64,000 bases of DNA from Actinomadura sp. K4S16 (lineage in GTDB: Bacteria; Actinomycetota; Actinomycetes; Streptosporangiales; Streptosporangiaceae). Where the stretch lies: positions 558,001 to 622,000 of the forward strand of contig NZ_BDDE01000010.1 in NCBI RefSeq assembly GCF_008327685.1, in the 5' to 3' direction. Position 1 is the first letter of the stretch; the number at the start of each line of letters is the position of its first letter. This document shows positions 38,194 through 47,460 of the stretch, piece by piece. The position numbers were made by a program, and so were the translations under genes. A model generated the notes under the pieces. It was given only the letters and a program-made list of their open reading frames with translations, had not been told where the DNA came from and made no database searches.

Positions 38194-38769
38194 TTGAGCG
38201 CGCGCGAACGGATCCTGGACGCCGCGGCGGGCATCATGCGGCGGCACGGGGTCGCCGGCGCGACCACGAAGGAGATCGCGAGAGCGTCCGGCTACTCCGA
38301 GGCGCTGCTCTACAAGCACTTCCGCGACAAGGACGAGCTGATGCTGTGCGTGCTGAAGGAGCGGATGCCCCCGTTCACCTCTATGGGCGTCCCGGGCGAG
38401 GGCACCGTCGAGTCCAACCTCGTCGGGATCGTGCACGGCGGGCTGCGCTTCTACCGGCGGGCGTTCCCGATGATGGTCTCGATGGCGGCGCAGCCGCGGC
38501 TGCTGCAGGCGACCCGCGAGTCGCTGCGCAAGTACGGCGCGGGCCCGCAGGAGCCGGTACGGGCGCTGGCCCGCTACCTGGACGCCGAGCGCGACCTCGG
38601 CAGGGTCGCCCCTGACGCGGACACGCAGGCCGTGGCCGCACTGCTGATGGGCGCGTGCTTCCAGCAGGGCTTCCTGCGCTACTTCGCGGAAGGCGAGGAC
38701 GCCTCCGACCCGCCCGAGTCGTTCGCCCGCGAGCTGGTCAACCCCGTCCTAGCGGAGGTCCTCCCCTAG
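38194..38769 (+). CDS. TetR family transcriptional regulator
   Basis: A 191-residue regulator. The DNA-binding domain reads TTKEIARASGYSEALLYKHFRDKDEL, and the C-terminal ligand domain is unclassified. The TTG start at 38194 has AAGGGGG at a proper distance. Two operator-like palindromes sit directly upstream. The stop overlaps the convergent acyl-CoA synthetase gene by 4 bases. Confidence 0.88.
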   Translation: MSARERILDAAAGIMRRHGVAGATTKEIARASGYSEALLYKHFRDKDELMLCVLKERMPPFTSMGVPGEGTVESNLVGIVHGGLRFYRRAFPMMVSMAAQPRLLQATRESLRKYGAGPQEPVRALARYLDAERDLGRVAPDADTQAVAALLMGACFQQGFLRYFAEGEDASDPPESFARELVNPVLAEVLP

Positions 38770-40166
38770 AGCTCGCCCAGGCGGGACTTCACGACCTTGC
38801 CCATGGCGTTGCGGGGCAGGGAGCCGACCATGTGGACGACGCGGGGCCGCTTGTGCACCGAGAGGCGCTCGGCCACGAAGTCGATGAGCTCCTTCTCCCC
38901 CACCCCGTCGGCGACGACGTAGGCGGTGACCTGCTCGCCGAGGTCGTCGTGCGGGGTGCCGAGGACGGCGGCCTCCCGCACGGCGGGGTGGGCGAGCAGC
39001 GCGTTCTCGATCTCGCCGGCGCCGATCCGGTAGCCGCCGCTCTTGATGAGGTCGGTCGACGCGCGCCCCACGATCCGGTGCCAGCCGTCCGGGCCGATCG
39101 TGGCGATGTCGCCGGTGCGGAACCAGCCGTCCGGCGTGAACGACTCCGCGGTCGCCTCGGGGCGGTTGAGGTACCCCTTGAACAGCAGCGGCGCGCGGAC
39201 GTGCAGCTCGCCGGGCGTCTCCCCGTCCGGCGGGACGGGCGAGCCGTCCTCGGCCGTCAGGCGCGTCTCGACGCCGGGCAGCGGCGTGCCGACGTAGCCG
39301 GGGCGCCGGTCGCCGTCCGCGCGGGCGCTGACCGTGATGAGGGTCTCGGTCATGCCGTACCGCTCGACCGGGCGGTGCCCGGTGAGGGCCGAGAGCCGCT
39401 CGAACACGGGCACGGGCAGGGGCGCGCTGCCGGAGACGAGCAGCCGCGCGCCGCGCAGGGCCCCGGCGGTGGACGGGTCCGCCGCCGTCCTCGACCAGAC
39501 GGTGGGGACGCCGAAGAACAGGCTGCCGCCGTCGTCCCGCGCCGCCGCCGCGTACAGCTCCGGCCTGGGACGCCCGGTGTGGACGAGGCGCGAACCGGCC
39601 CGCAGGGGCCCGAGGACGCCGAGGACGAGCCCGTGCACGTGGAACAGCGGCAGCCCGTGGACCAGGACGTCATCGGACGTCCAGGCCCAGGCCTCGGCGA
39701 GGGCGTCGAGCCCGGCGGCGATGGCGCTCCGCGAAATCAGCACGCCCTTCGGCGCGCCCGTCGTCCCGCTCGTGTAGAGGATCAGGGCGGTCGCGTCGGC
39801 GGGGACCTCGCCGCCCCCGCCGCCTCCGTGGTGCGGCAGCGCGTCGACCGGGACGAGCGGAGGCTCCCCCTCGGAGCGCTCCGTCCCACCGGCCGCGAGG
39901 AGGAGGCTCGCACCGGAGTCGCCGAGGATGTGCGCGCGTTCGGCGGGCCCGGAGTCGGGCGGCAGCGGCACCACGGGGACGCCCGCGAGGAGGCCGCCGA
40001 CGACCGCGGCGACCGTCTCCAGGGACGCCGTGGCGTGCACGGCGACCGCGTCCGCTCCCCGGATCTCCGCGGCCACGGCGGAGGCCCGGCCGAGCAGTTC
40101 GTCGCGGGGCAGCTCGCGTCCGGCGATCCGCACCGGGCCGCCCGTCCCGCCGAGCAGGTCCATCAT
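38766..40166 (-). CDS. matB: Malonyl-CoA/acyl-CoA synthetase (MatB-like)
   Basis: A 466-residue ANL-superfamily enzyme that forms an acyl-adenylate and then a CoA thioester. P-loop LYTSGTTGAPKG, GLPLFHVHGLVLGVLGPL, VERYGMTETL, GWFRTGD and catalytic Lys in NAMGKVVK are present. The His and Arg that hold the second carboxylate in MatB enzymes appear conserved (FHVHGL and ERYGMTE). This supports malonate or methylmalonate as substrate, though other short acids are possible. It overlaps the CoA-transferase stop by one base (TGATG). Confidence 0.82.
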   Translation of the reverse strand: MMDLLGGTGGPVRIAGRELPRDELLGRASAVAAEIRGADAVAVHATASLETVAAVVGGLLAGVPVVPLPPDSGPAERAHILGDSGASLLLAAGGTERSEGEPPLVPVDALPHHGGGGGGEVPADATALILYTSGTTGAPKGVLISRSAIAAGLDALAEAWAWTSDDVLVHGLPLFHVHGLVLGVLGPLRAGSRLVHTGRPRPELYAAAARDDGGSLFFGVPTVWSRTAADPSTAGALRGARLLVSGSAPLPVPVFERLSALTGHRPVERYGMTETLITVSARADGDRRPGYVGTPLPGVETRLTAEDGSPVPPDGETPGELHVRAPLLFKGYLNRPEATAESFTPDGWFRTGDIATIGPDGWHRIVGRASTDLIKSGGYRIGAGEIENALLAHPAVREAAVLGTPHDDLGEQVTAYVVADGVGEKELIDFVAERLSVHKRPRVVHMVGSLPRNAMGKVVKSRLGEL

Positions 40167-41383
40167 CAGCCGCTCTCCTCCTCGTCGAGTCCTTCGGGTC
40201 CTTCGGGTCCTTCGGGCTCCGCACGTCTCTCGGCCTCTTCAAGCCCTTCCAGCCAGGCCATCACCGCGTCGGTGTGCTCGCCCAGCAGCGGCGGCGCGGT
40301 GTGCCCCCGGGGCGGCGCGCCGTCGAAGCGCAGCGGCGGCCCGGGCAGCTCGATGGGCCCGAGCTGCGGATGGTCGACCTCGATGACCAGGCCCTGCGAG
40401 CGGGTCTGCTCCCACTCGTACACCTCGTCGATCGACCGGATCGCCCCCGCGGGGACGCCCGCCTCACCGAGCCGCGCGAGCCAGGCGTCACGCGTGTCGC
40501 CCGCGAGGACCCGCTCGATGTCGGCGGTCAGCTCGGCGCGCCGGGCGGAGCGGTCGGGGATCGTCGCGTAGCGGGCGTCGCCCGGGTCCAGGCCGACGAT
40601 CGGCGCGAACCTGCGCCACAGGTTCTGGTTCGCGACGCCGATCTGGATCTGCCCGTCCTTGCAGCGGAACGTCCCGTACGGGGCGATGGACGGATGGTCG
40701 TTGCCGACCGACTCGGGGACGTCCCGGGCGACGGTCCAGCGCGTCCCCTGGAACATGTGGGCGCCGACCACGGACGCCAGCAGCGAGGTACGGACGACGG
40801 TCCCTCGCCCGGTGCGGGTGCGCTCGTACAGGGCGGCCAGCACGCCCGCGACGCCGTTGCCCGCGGCGAGGATGTCGGCGATCGACAGGCCGACCTTGCT
40901 CGGCGTGCCGGGCGGCCCGGTCACGCTCATGATCCCGGCCTCGCCCTGCATGATCGCGTCGTAGCCGGGGCGCCCGCCCTCAGGCCCGTCGTGCCCGAAC
41001 CCCGTGATGGACAGGACGACCAGCCCAGGGTTCAGCTCGTGCAGCCGCTCCACCGGGAAGCCGAGCCGGTCGAGGACGCCGGGCCGGAAGTTCTCCACGA
41101 GCACGTCGGCGCGCCGGACGAGCCGGGCGAGGACGTCCGCGCCCTCGTCCGACTTCAGGTCGAGGGTGATCGACTCCTTGTTCCGGTTGATCGAGAGGTA
41201 GTAGGTGCTCACCCGGTCCTCGCCCGCGAACGGCGGGCCCCAGCCGCGGGTCTCGTCGCCGGTGCCGGGCTGCTCGACCTTGATCACGCGGGCGCCGAGG
41301 TCGGCGAGCGTCATGGTGGCCTGCGGGCCCGCCACGACGCGGCTGAGATCGATGACCACGACGCCTTCGAGCGGTCCGGGCAA
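40166..41383 (-). CDS. CaiB/BaiF (family III) CoA-transferase
   Basis: A 405-residue CoA-transferase. It opens with LEGVVVIDLSRVVAGPQATM and holds GARVIKVEQPGTGDETRGWGP, ENFRPGVLDRLGF and PGYDAIMQGEAGIMSVTG, whose Asp is the likely catalytic residue. The TTG start at 41383 follows GGAAGGAGAA. The C-terminus carries an EGPEGPEG repeat. The one-base overlap with the MatB-like gene suggests a joint acyl-CoA activation route. Confidence 0.88.
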   Translation of the reverse strand: MPGPLEGVVVIDLSRVVAGPQATMTLADLGARVIKVEQPGTGDETRGWGPPFAGEDRVSTYYLSINRNKESITLDLKSDEGADVLARLVRRADVLVENFRPGVLDRLGFPVERLHELNPGLVVLSITGFGHDGPEGGRPGYDAIMQGEAGIMSVTGPPGTPSKVGLSIADILAAGNGVAGVLAALYERTRTGRGTVVRTSLLASVVGAHMFQGTRWTVARDVPESVGNDHPSIAPYGTFRCKDGQIQIGVANQNLWRRFAPIVGLDPGDARYATIPDRSARRAELTADIERVLAGDTRDAWLARLGEAGVPAGAIRSIDEVYEWEQTRSQGLVIEVDHPQLGPIELPGPPLRFDGAPPRGHTAPPLLGEHTDAVMAWLEGLEEAERRAEPEGPEGPEGLDEEESG

Positions 41384-41499
41384 GGGCGTTCTCCTTCCAG
41401 GGGCCGTGCCCCCGAGGCGGTGTCCCCGCGGGGGCGGCTCCTTCCGGCGGACGGCTCCGGCCGGGGGCCGGCTCCGCCGCGGGGCGGGTACCTGGAAGT

Positions 41500-42165
41500 A
41501 TGCCGTCCGTGCCGGACTCCGCCGAGCCCAACCCCGCCGGGGCCGACTCCGCCGGGGCCTTCGCCCGCATGACCTACCCCGCGCTCGCCGCACGGCTGCT
41601 CGCGCTGCCGCCGTCCTGCGGCCGGGCGCGGATCGTCGTGGTGGACGGCCCGAGCGGGGCGGGGAAGTCGACGTTCGCGGGCCACCTGGCGGAGGCCCTG
41701 GTCGGCGCCCCGGTCGTCCGCTCGGACGACTTCCGGGTGCCGTGGGACGCCGATCCGCTCACCTGGTGGCGGCCCCTCCAGCGCGCGGTGCTCGACCCGC
41801 TGCGGAACGGACGTCCTGCCGTGCTGCGCCGCTACGACTGGCACCACGACCGCTACGGCCCCGAGGAAGAGATCCCGCCCGCGCCCGTCCTCATCGTCGA
41901 GGGCGTCGGTTCCGCGTGGGCGAAGGCGCCCGCCGCCTACCGGATCTGGATCGACGCGCCGTACGACCTGCGCCGCGCACGCGCCCTCGACCGGGACGGC
42001 CCCGAGTACGCCGGAGCCTGGGAGGACTGGGCCGTCCGCGAACAGGCCCACTTCACCGCCGACGCCACCCTCGACCGCTGCGACCTCCTCGTGGACGGCA
42101 CCACCTTCACCCCGTACCGCTTCAGGGCCCGTCCCCCGAGGCCGGGGACGGGCGAGGGCCCCTAG
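41500..42165 (+). CDS. Uridine kinase-like P-loop protein
   Basis: 221 residues. The Walker A motif is VVVDGPSGAGKSTFAGHLAE near residue 47. DDFRVPWDADPLTWW and LIVEGVGSAW follow, as in uridine/cytidine kinase-like proteins of actinobacteria. The phosphate acceptor is unproven. The first 23 residues are low-complexity, and an ATG at 41569 is an alternative start. It is divergent from the CoA-transferase gene and convergent with the phospholipase D gene, overlapping by 4 bases. Confidence 0.78.
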   Translation: MPSVPDSAEPNPAGADSAGAFARMTYPALAARLLALPPSCGRARIVVVDGPSGAGKSTFAGHLAEALVGAPVVRSDDFRVPWDADPLTWWRPLQRAVLDPLRNGRPAVLRRYDWHHDRYGPEEEIPPAPVLIVEGVGSAWAKAPAAYRIWIDAPYDLRRARALDRDGPEYAGAWEDWAVREQAHFTADATLDRCDLLVDGTTFTPYRFRARPPRPGTGEGP

Positions 42166-43373
42166 AGGAAGCGGCGGATCGGGGTGATCGCCAGCTCCTT
42201 GGCGCGTTGCGTCGTGGACCGCCGGGCCCATCGCGCGTGGTCGACCTGCTTGCTGCGGGCGAGGTCCTCGTCGAAATGGGCGTCGAGGGTCGCGGTCAGG
42301 TCCTGGTCGATCACGGCGAGCATGACCTCCTCGTCGTGGTCCATGGAACGCCGGTTGAAGTTCGTGGACCCGATGAGCGAGACGATCCCGTCCATGGTGA
42401 GGATCTTCGTGTGCAGCATCGCCGGCTGGAACTGATGGATGCGCACACCGCACTTCAGAAGGTCCTCGTAATGCCGCTGGCTCGCCAGGCGGCTCACGCG
42501 CTTGTCGGCGTGCGGGCCGGGCAGGAGCATCTCCACCTCGACCCCGCGGCCGACGGTCTCGCACAGCAGATTGACGAAGTAGTCGTCGGGCGCGAAGTAG
42601 GCGGACGCGATCCGCAGCCGCCGCTCGGCCAGTTGGAGGACGACGCGGAGCAGGGTCTGCATGTCCTGCCAGCCGACGCTGGCCGACCCCCGCACGACCT
42701 GGACCACCGCGTCACCGGCGGGTTCGTGCCCGGCGAAGCGGTCGCGGTCGTCGAAGAGGACGTCGTGGCACTCGGCCCAGTTCTGCGCGAACGCGGCCGC
42801 GATCCCGTCCACCGCGGGCCCGCGGACCCTGAAGTGGCTGTCGCGCCACTCGCTCTCGTCGCGGGCGTCCCCGCACCATTCCTCGGCGATGCCGACGCCG
42901 CCGGTGAAGGCGACCTGCTCGTCCACCACCAGCACCTTGCGGTGGCAGCGGTGGTTCTGCTTGAACGGCGAGACGTAGACGGGCTTGCGGAACCAGGCGA
43001 CCGTGACGCCGGCCCGCTCCATCTTCTCCACCAGGTCCTTCTCGATCTGCCACGCGCCGATGCCGTCCAGCAGCAGCCGGACCCGCACCCCGTCGCGGGC
43101 GCGCTCCGACAGCGCGTCGGCGAACCGGTGGGCGATGTCCCCGCGCCAGTAGACGTAGGTCATCATGTCGATGGTCCGCCGCGCTCCGGCGATCTCGTCC
43201 AGCATGCGGGGGAAGATCTCGTCCCCGTTGCGCAGGGGCGTCACGGAGTTTCCCTCCGTCGCCGCCACGCCGATCAGCCGTTCCAGGGACCGGCGGATCC
43301 GGTGCGCGCGGTCGTCGGACGGAGATGAGAGCAGGTCGTCTCCGGGGGGAACCGGCTGCTCCGACACGGTCAT
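42162..43373 (-). CDS. Phospholipase D / cardiolipin synthase-like protein
   Basis: A 403-residue protein with two HKD motifs: HRKVLVVD (His144, Lys146, Asp151) and HTKILTMDGIVSLIGS near residue 318. There is no N-terminal membrane segment, unlike classical Cls, so it may be a soluble or peripheral phosphatidyltransferase. The ATG at 43373 follows GAGAAAGAAG. The 237 bases upstream, to the Doc gene, contain no recognisable feature. Confidence 0.85.
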   Translation of the reverse strand: MTVSEQPVPPGDDLLSSPSDDRAHRIRRSLERLIGVAATEGNSVTPLRNGDEIFPRMLDEIAGARRTIDMMTYVYWRGDIAHRFADALSERARDGVRVRLLLDGIGAWQIEKDLVEKMERAGVTVAWFRKPVYVSPFKQNHRCHRKVLVVDEQVAFTGGVGIAEEWCGDARDESEWRDSHFRVRGPAVDGIAAAFAQNWAECHDVLFDDRDRFAGHEPAGDAVVQVVRGSASVGWQDMQTLLRVVLQLAERRLRIASAYFAPDDYFVNLLCETVGRGVEVEMLLPGPHADKRVSRLASQRHYEDLLKCGVRIHQFQPAMLHTKILTMDGIVSLIGSTNFNRRSMDHDEEVMLAVIDQDLTATLDAHFDEDLARSKQVDHARWARRSTTQRAKELAITPIRRFL

Positions 43374-43610
43374 CTGCTTCTTTCTCCTTATGCCAGGGCA
43401 ACGATCAGCGGACCCGTGCCGTCACGCCGAAAGCACGAAAGTGATCGCCACTCGGCCGAGATCAGTCCCCTCTGTTTCGCGTTCCATGCCGCCTTGCCGC
43501 CACTGAGAGCAACCCGACATTTCCTCGCCACTAACTGCACTCGATCAGATGCGGAGCGTATGCAGTCATGCCATCTCCGCTCGGCGGAAACGTCCGCGGT
43601 TGCGAGCGCC

Positions 43611-44006
43611 TTACCGAGCACCGGCCGCCCGTATCAGGCGCTCGAGCCGCTTGGCGATGGCCGGGACGTCGTTGAGGGCATGGGTGGCGGTGTCGATAAC
43701 GGTGGTGAACAGGTCGTCCTCGGCTTCGGGGTCGAAGCGTGCTCCGTTGAGCTTGAGGAAGACATCGGTGGCGGCGAAGGCGACTCGCTTGTTCCCGTCA
43801 GTGAACGGGTGGGAGGTGGTGAGCGAGTGCAGCAGCGCGGCGGCCTTTTCGAGAAGGGTGGGGTAGGGGTCCACGCCGAAGGTCACCGTGGCCGGCCGTG
43901 CGGCCGCCGATGCGACCAGCCCGAAGTCCCGCACGTTGAGGTGCTCGCCGACGGCCCGGCGCCCGACGGCGACGATCTCTTCGGCCGTCAGGTAGCGCAC
44001 GCTCAC
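43611..44006 (-). CDS. Doc-type (Fic family) toxin
   Basis: A 131-residue death-on-curing toxin. The Fic core HPFTDGNKRVAF starts at His66. Doc proteins phosphorylate EF-Tu and stop translation. The GTG start overlaps the stop of the 67-residue upstream gene by 4 bases, the standard antitoxin-toxin order. Confidence 0.88.
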   Translation of the reverse strand: MSVRYLTAEEIVAVGRRAVGEHLNVRDFGLVASAAARPATVTFGVDPYPTLLEKAAALLHSLTTSHPFTDGNKRVAFAATDVFLKLNGARFDPEAEDDLFTTVIDTATHALNDVPAIAKRLERLIRAAGAR

Positions 44007-44206
44007 GCGTCGCCCAGCCGGTCCAACAGGTTCCGGTGGTCGCGCGCCGTCTCGTCGGCGAGTTCGAGCACGTGAGCGAGTTCCCGGCGCTGCCGGTACT
44101 CCTCGAGAGCAGTGATCAGTATCGCGTTCTTGGACCGCTGCTCGGCCGTGGCCGCCTCGTCGAGCCAGGCGTCCAGGTCGTCGGGAAGGCGCGCTGCGAA
44201 GGCCAT
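44003..44206 (-). CDS. Antitoxin partner of Doc (ribbon-helix-helix-like)
   Basis: A 67-residue protein. The N-terminus FAARLPDDLDAWLDEAATAEQRSKNAIL looks like a ribbon-helix-helix DNA-binding domain. The C-terminus is helical and charged and would wrap the toxin. The call rests on size, order and coupling to the Doc gene. Confidence 0.75.
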   Translation of the reverse strand: MAFAARLPDDLDAWLDEAATAEQRSKNAILITALEEYRQRRELAHVLELADETARDHRNLLDRLGDA

Positions 44207-44815
44207 GCCAGGACTCTCCCTGCGTACGTCATTTTGGTATCACCGATGGTACTAGAGGTGGTTCGGTGATGTCGGAGGACCACGTCCAAGGGGGACCCTG
44301 CCAGCTTGTTGATCGCTCTCCCCATGGCGCGCCTGTACGGGGCCGGTCGCGTGGTTGCGGCGCTCTTCATCGGATCAACATGGTTTCGATAGCGACAAGT
44401 CACGGCGCCCCGTGCGGGTCGGCTCGAACGCTGCGGCAGCCCCAGGCTCAAGTCACTTCGGCTGGGCTCGGCCGGATCGGGTCGGTATTCAGCAGTTGGG
44501 TTCGCGCCGGGGTTGCTGTAGGGCGTTCCTACGGAACGCCTCCACAGCCGGGCACATCTGATGTCTGCGAAGAGTCTCCGGCCAGCAGGTCCTTGGCGGT
44601 GGCGAACTGAGGACCGGCGGTATCCCGGTCCTGATCGAGGCACGTCGGCCATGTGTCTCGATCTCCGGTCATCTCGGGCTATCTTGAACATCTTTGCCAA
44701 TCCTAAGAACTTCGACTAAAGCCTTGTTTGTTCACATTATCGGGCAGCCAGAAGGATGCAATAGTCTCACCTGGAATTGGAGGTTGGCGATTGAATCGTT
44801 CGATAAAATGGGAGC
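44207..44815. other. Intergenic region without a clear gene
   Basis: 609 bases with lower G+C than most of the window and no frame of coding character on either strand. It holds a perfect inverted repeat at 44522-44540 and an A/T-rich stretch at about 44690-44815 that probably contains the promoter of the HNH gene. No gene remnant could be identified. Confidence 0.6.
44522..44540. repeat. Perfect inverted repeat
   Basis: GGCGTTCC and GGAACGCC are separated by TAC. It lies alone in the gene-free region and is not followed by T-rich sequence. It could be a small hairpin or protein-binding site. Confidence 0.5.
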
Positions 44816-46060
44816 ATGAGTTCGATCGTGATCGATGTGGCGTCGATGTCCACCAGGGAGTTGGTGGACGCGGCGGCCTTGATCGCGGCCGAACTCGCCC
44901 ACCGGGAGGCGCCCGAGAGCCCGGCGGCGTGCATGCAGGCCGCCGAAACCCTGGTCCGCGCCGTTGACCGGCACGAGAGCGCCCTCGCCGCGTTGATCAG
45001 CCGGGTGGACACCACCGGCGAGCTGCGTCGCCGGGGCTACCCGTCCGCCCGGGCGTGGTTACGCTCTCGTCTGGGCATGCGTGAGGCCCGCGCGAAGGAA
45101 CGTCTTGCTCTGGCCCGCGAGCGCCATCGCCTGCCCGAGGTCACCAAGCTCCTGGCCTGCGGCGAGCTGTCCTATGGGTACGCCGCCACCATCGCAGGCG
45201 CCGTCACCCGCCTGAACGCCGAGGACTGCGCCGCAGCCGAAGACATCCTGCTCGGTCTGGTCCGCCAAGGGTTCTCCGCCGGGAAGGTCGCAGCGTTCGG
45301 AACCCGGATCGCCCAACTGGTCGCCGAGCGGGACGGTACCGAAGCCCCCGATGCGGACTCCGGCCGCGGCTACGACCGCTCCTGGATCGACTCGACACGG
45401 TCACTGGACGGCGGCCGCTACATCAAAGGGTGGCTCAACGCCGAGGACGCCGCCATCTGGGACGGCACCCTAGGGCCCCTGGCCAAGCCCGCCGGGACCG
45501 ACGACCGGCGCGACTTGTCCGAACGCACGGCGGCCGCGTTGACCGGCGTCCTCTCGGGCGGGCACAAGGCCACCAAGGTCACCGTCATCTGTGATCTGGA
45601 CACCCTCACCGGAGGGCAGGCCCCCGCCCGGCTCACCGACGGCACGCCGATTCCCGCCGCGCAGGCCCGCCGCATAGCCCTCAGCGCAGGCGTCTCCGCC
45701 CTGATCCTGGGCCGAGGCCACCTACCCCTCTACCTCGGCCACAGGGCGCGGTTCGCAAGCCCCGCCCAGCGCCAAGTCCTGGAAACCCTCTACCCCACCT
45801 GCGCCGTCGAGAGCTGCGAGGTGCCCGGCACCCTCTGCGAGGTCGACCACGTCCACGGTTGGGCTCTGGGCAGCCCCACCGACATCGACAAACTCGCCCT
45901 CACCTGCGGGTGGCACAACCGCTGGAAGTCCTCAAACCCCGAGCAGATCCACGTCACCAGGCGCGCGGACGGCCGCTACGCCTACCATCTCCGCACTCCC
46001 GAGGAAGCCCGCAACCGTCCCCCACCTCCACCGGCGGAGATGCACTACCGCGCCGCCTGA
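44816..46060 (+). CDS. DUF222 / HNH endonuclease domain protein (13E12 family)
   Basis: A 414-residue protein. The helical DUF222 region covers about residues 30-250 (VDTTGELRRRGYPSARAWLR, LACGELSYGYAATIAGAV). The C-terminal HNH domain has Cys residues in YPTCAVESCEV, the CEVDHVHGWALG core and CGWHNRWK. This is the repeat family scattered through actinobacterial genomes and mobile regions. Its role is unknown. The GGGAG before the ATG at 44816 is very close, so translation may begin slightly downstream. It looks less G+C-rich than the housekeeping genes. Confidence 0.82.
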   Translation: MSSIVIDVASMSTRELVDAAALIAAELAHREAPESPAACMQAAETLVRAVDRHESALAALISRVDTTGELRRRGYPSARAWLRSRLGMREARAKERLALARERHRLPEVTKLLACGELSYGYAATIAGAVTRLNAEDCAAAEDILLGLVRQGFSAGKVAAFGTRIAQLVAERDGTEAPDADSGRGYDRSWIDSTRSLDGGRYIKGWLNAEDAAIWDGTLGPLAKPAGTDDRRDLSERTAAALTGVLSGGHKATKVTVICDLDTLTGGQAPARLTDGTPIPAAQARRIALSAGVSALILGRGHLPLYLGHRARFASPAQRQVLETLYPTCAVESCEVPGTLCEVDHVHGWALGSPTDIDKLALTCGWHNRWKSSNPEQIHVTRRADGRYAYHLRTPEEARNRPPPPPAEMHYRAA

Positions 46061-46129
46061 TCCCGGTGCCGTTCACCCTGGATCGGTCCCTTGGGATCGG
46101 TTCCTTGGGGGTCGAAGCCACCGTTGGGC

Positions 46130-46350
46130 TGAGCCGAGCAGCACGGTCTCGTCCGGCATGACCCGGAGTGACTGCCGGGCGAGCTCGACCACCGCCGGCC
46201 AGCCGACCTCGCCGGCTATCTGGAACCCCTGGTCGTGGGTCGTCCCGGTGCGTGCCGGCGAACAGGTCGGGGGTCAGGACCTGATGCCCGGCGCGCCGAA
46301 GTCGCTCGGCCGCGCTCCACTCGGCGGCGCGCAACCCGACATCATCCCGC
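46130..46350 (-). pseudogene. Frameshifted N-terminal fragment of a dienelactone hydrolase-like protein
   Basis: On the minus strand one frame reads LRAAEWSAAERLRRAGHQVLTPDLFAG. After a frame change near 46260 another reads QGFQIAGEVGWPAVVELARQ followed by LRVMPDETVLLG. Joined, they match the order of segments at the N-terminus of small dienelactone hydrolases. The similarity stops before the nucleophile elbow, so neither catalytic Cys/Ser nor His is present. Confidence 0.6.
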
Positions 46351-46352
46351 CG

Positions 46353-47398
46353 TCAGGGCTCCAGCCGCCTTGGAGATCGACAGGCGACACGGGTGCGGGC
46401 GGTCACGCGGCTCGGCGGCACCGCGGAGGCGGGGTTCGGCTCCAGCGTCTGCTCATCGCCATTGGGCATCCGGTGCCGGGACCAGGCGAAGGAAATGGTC
46501 GGAGTGGGGACGTCCGACTCGACCGCCAGCCGCATCCTGGTCCCGACCTCGTCGCCCGGTGCGGCGGTCAGGATGACGATCTTCCGCTCCGCGGCGCCGT
46601 CGGTCATGACGTCCCAGTCAACCGTGGTCGGCCCGACCGAGGGGGGTCGACGACCTTGTGCTGCTCCCAGTGCGCGCCGACCGCGCCGGTGGCCCACAGC
46701 GCGGCGAAGCGCTAGTTGCCCGAGGTGAGCACGTGGATCAGGTCCGTCAGGCGCGTGCTGTTCGGAAAGCGTCCCGTGGCGCGGCGCAGGTCGGACACGA
46801 GTGCGGCCTCGACCGCCTCCTGGGCGGCCGCGTTCACGGGCCAGTGCGAGAGGCGCGGCCCCTCCTCGTCGCTCGGGAAGGTGTCGCGGGCGAAGTCGCG
46901 GAGGTGCGGTGGGGTCCGCGGCGGGTCTCCCAGCAGCGCCGCCCAGCCTCGGTTCCAGCAGATCAACCGTAGTCCGCGGCGAGGACCGCGGCGGCGGTGT
47001 CGCCCAGCCTGGTGAGCAGGCGCCCGAGGCCGGGCGGGATGTCGTCGGAGAACTCCCGGTCGGACGGCGGGACGAGGCCGACCACCCGGTAGAGGTGATC
47101 TCGCTCGGCGCCGGTGAGCCGCAGGACGCCGGTGAGCCGCAGGGCGCGGTGAGCCGCAAGGGGCCGGTGAGCCAGGGCGCGGGCGAGCGCGAGCGCCACC
47201 TGCGCCGGGGGTCGTGGAGCGTCCCTGTTCGAGGCGCACGACGTAGTCGACGGAGATCACGGCTAGGTCGGCCGGTTCCTCCCGCCGCAGACCTCTCGCC
47301 CGGCGGGTGCGGCCGCCCGGCAGTCCCGCGGCCGTCGGCGGGATGCGGTCGCGCCACGAGCGCGATGTGGCGCCCAGCGTCGCGGCGTCAGTGGCCAT
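46353..47398 (-). pseudogene. Disrupted XRE regulator with MmyB-like ligand domain
   Basis: The pieces of one protein appear in three minus-strand frames. First comes the helix-turn-helix part from the ATG at 47398 (RARGLRREEPADLA, ISVDYVVRLEQGR). The middle (LTGAERDHLYRVVGLVP, GLGRLLTRLGDTAAAVLAADYG) lies in a second frame. The first frame then resumes with LICWNRGWAALLGDP and HVLTSGN, where a TAG stop at 46712 interrupts. Beyond it RFAALWATGAVGAHWEQHKVV continues, and a third frame ends with TTVDWDVMTDGAAERKIVIL. Three frame changes plus a stop make function very unlikely. Confidence 0.8.
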
Positions 47399-47460
47399 AC
47401 TTCGGTTCTCGCCGGTCACCGCCGGGCGAGGGTGGTGCCCCTCTTCCTCTCGTTGGTCCG

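Noticed and set aside
44116..44700. 194-codon minus-strand frame over the antitoxin upstream region
   Set aside because: Its composition is that of a shadow frame, it overlaps the antitoxin in another frame, and it has no family motif or ribosome-binding site.
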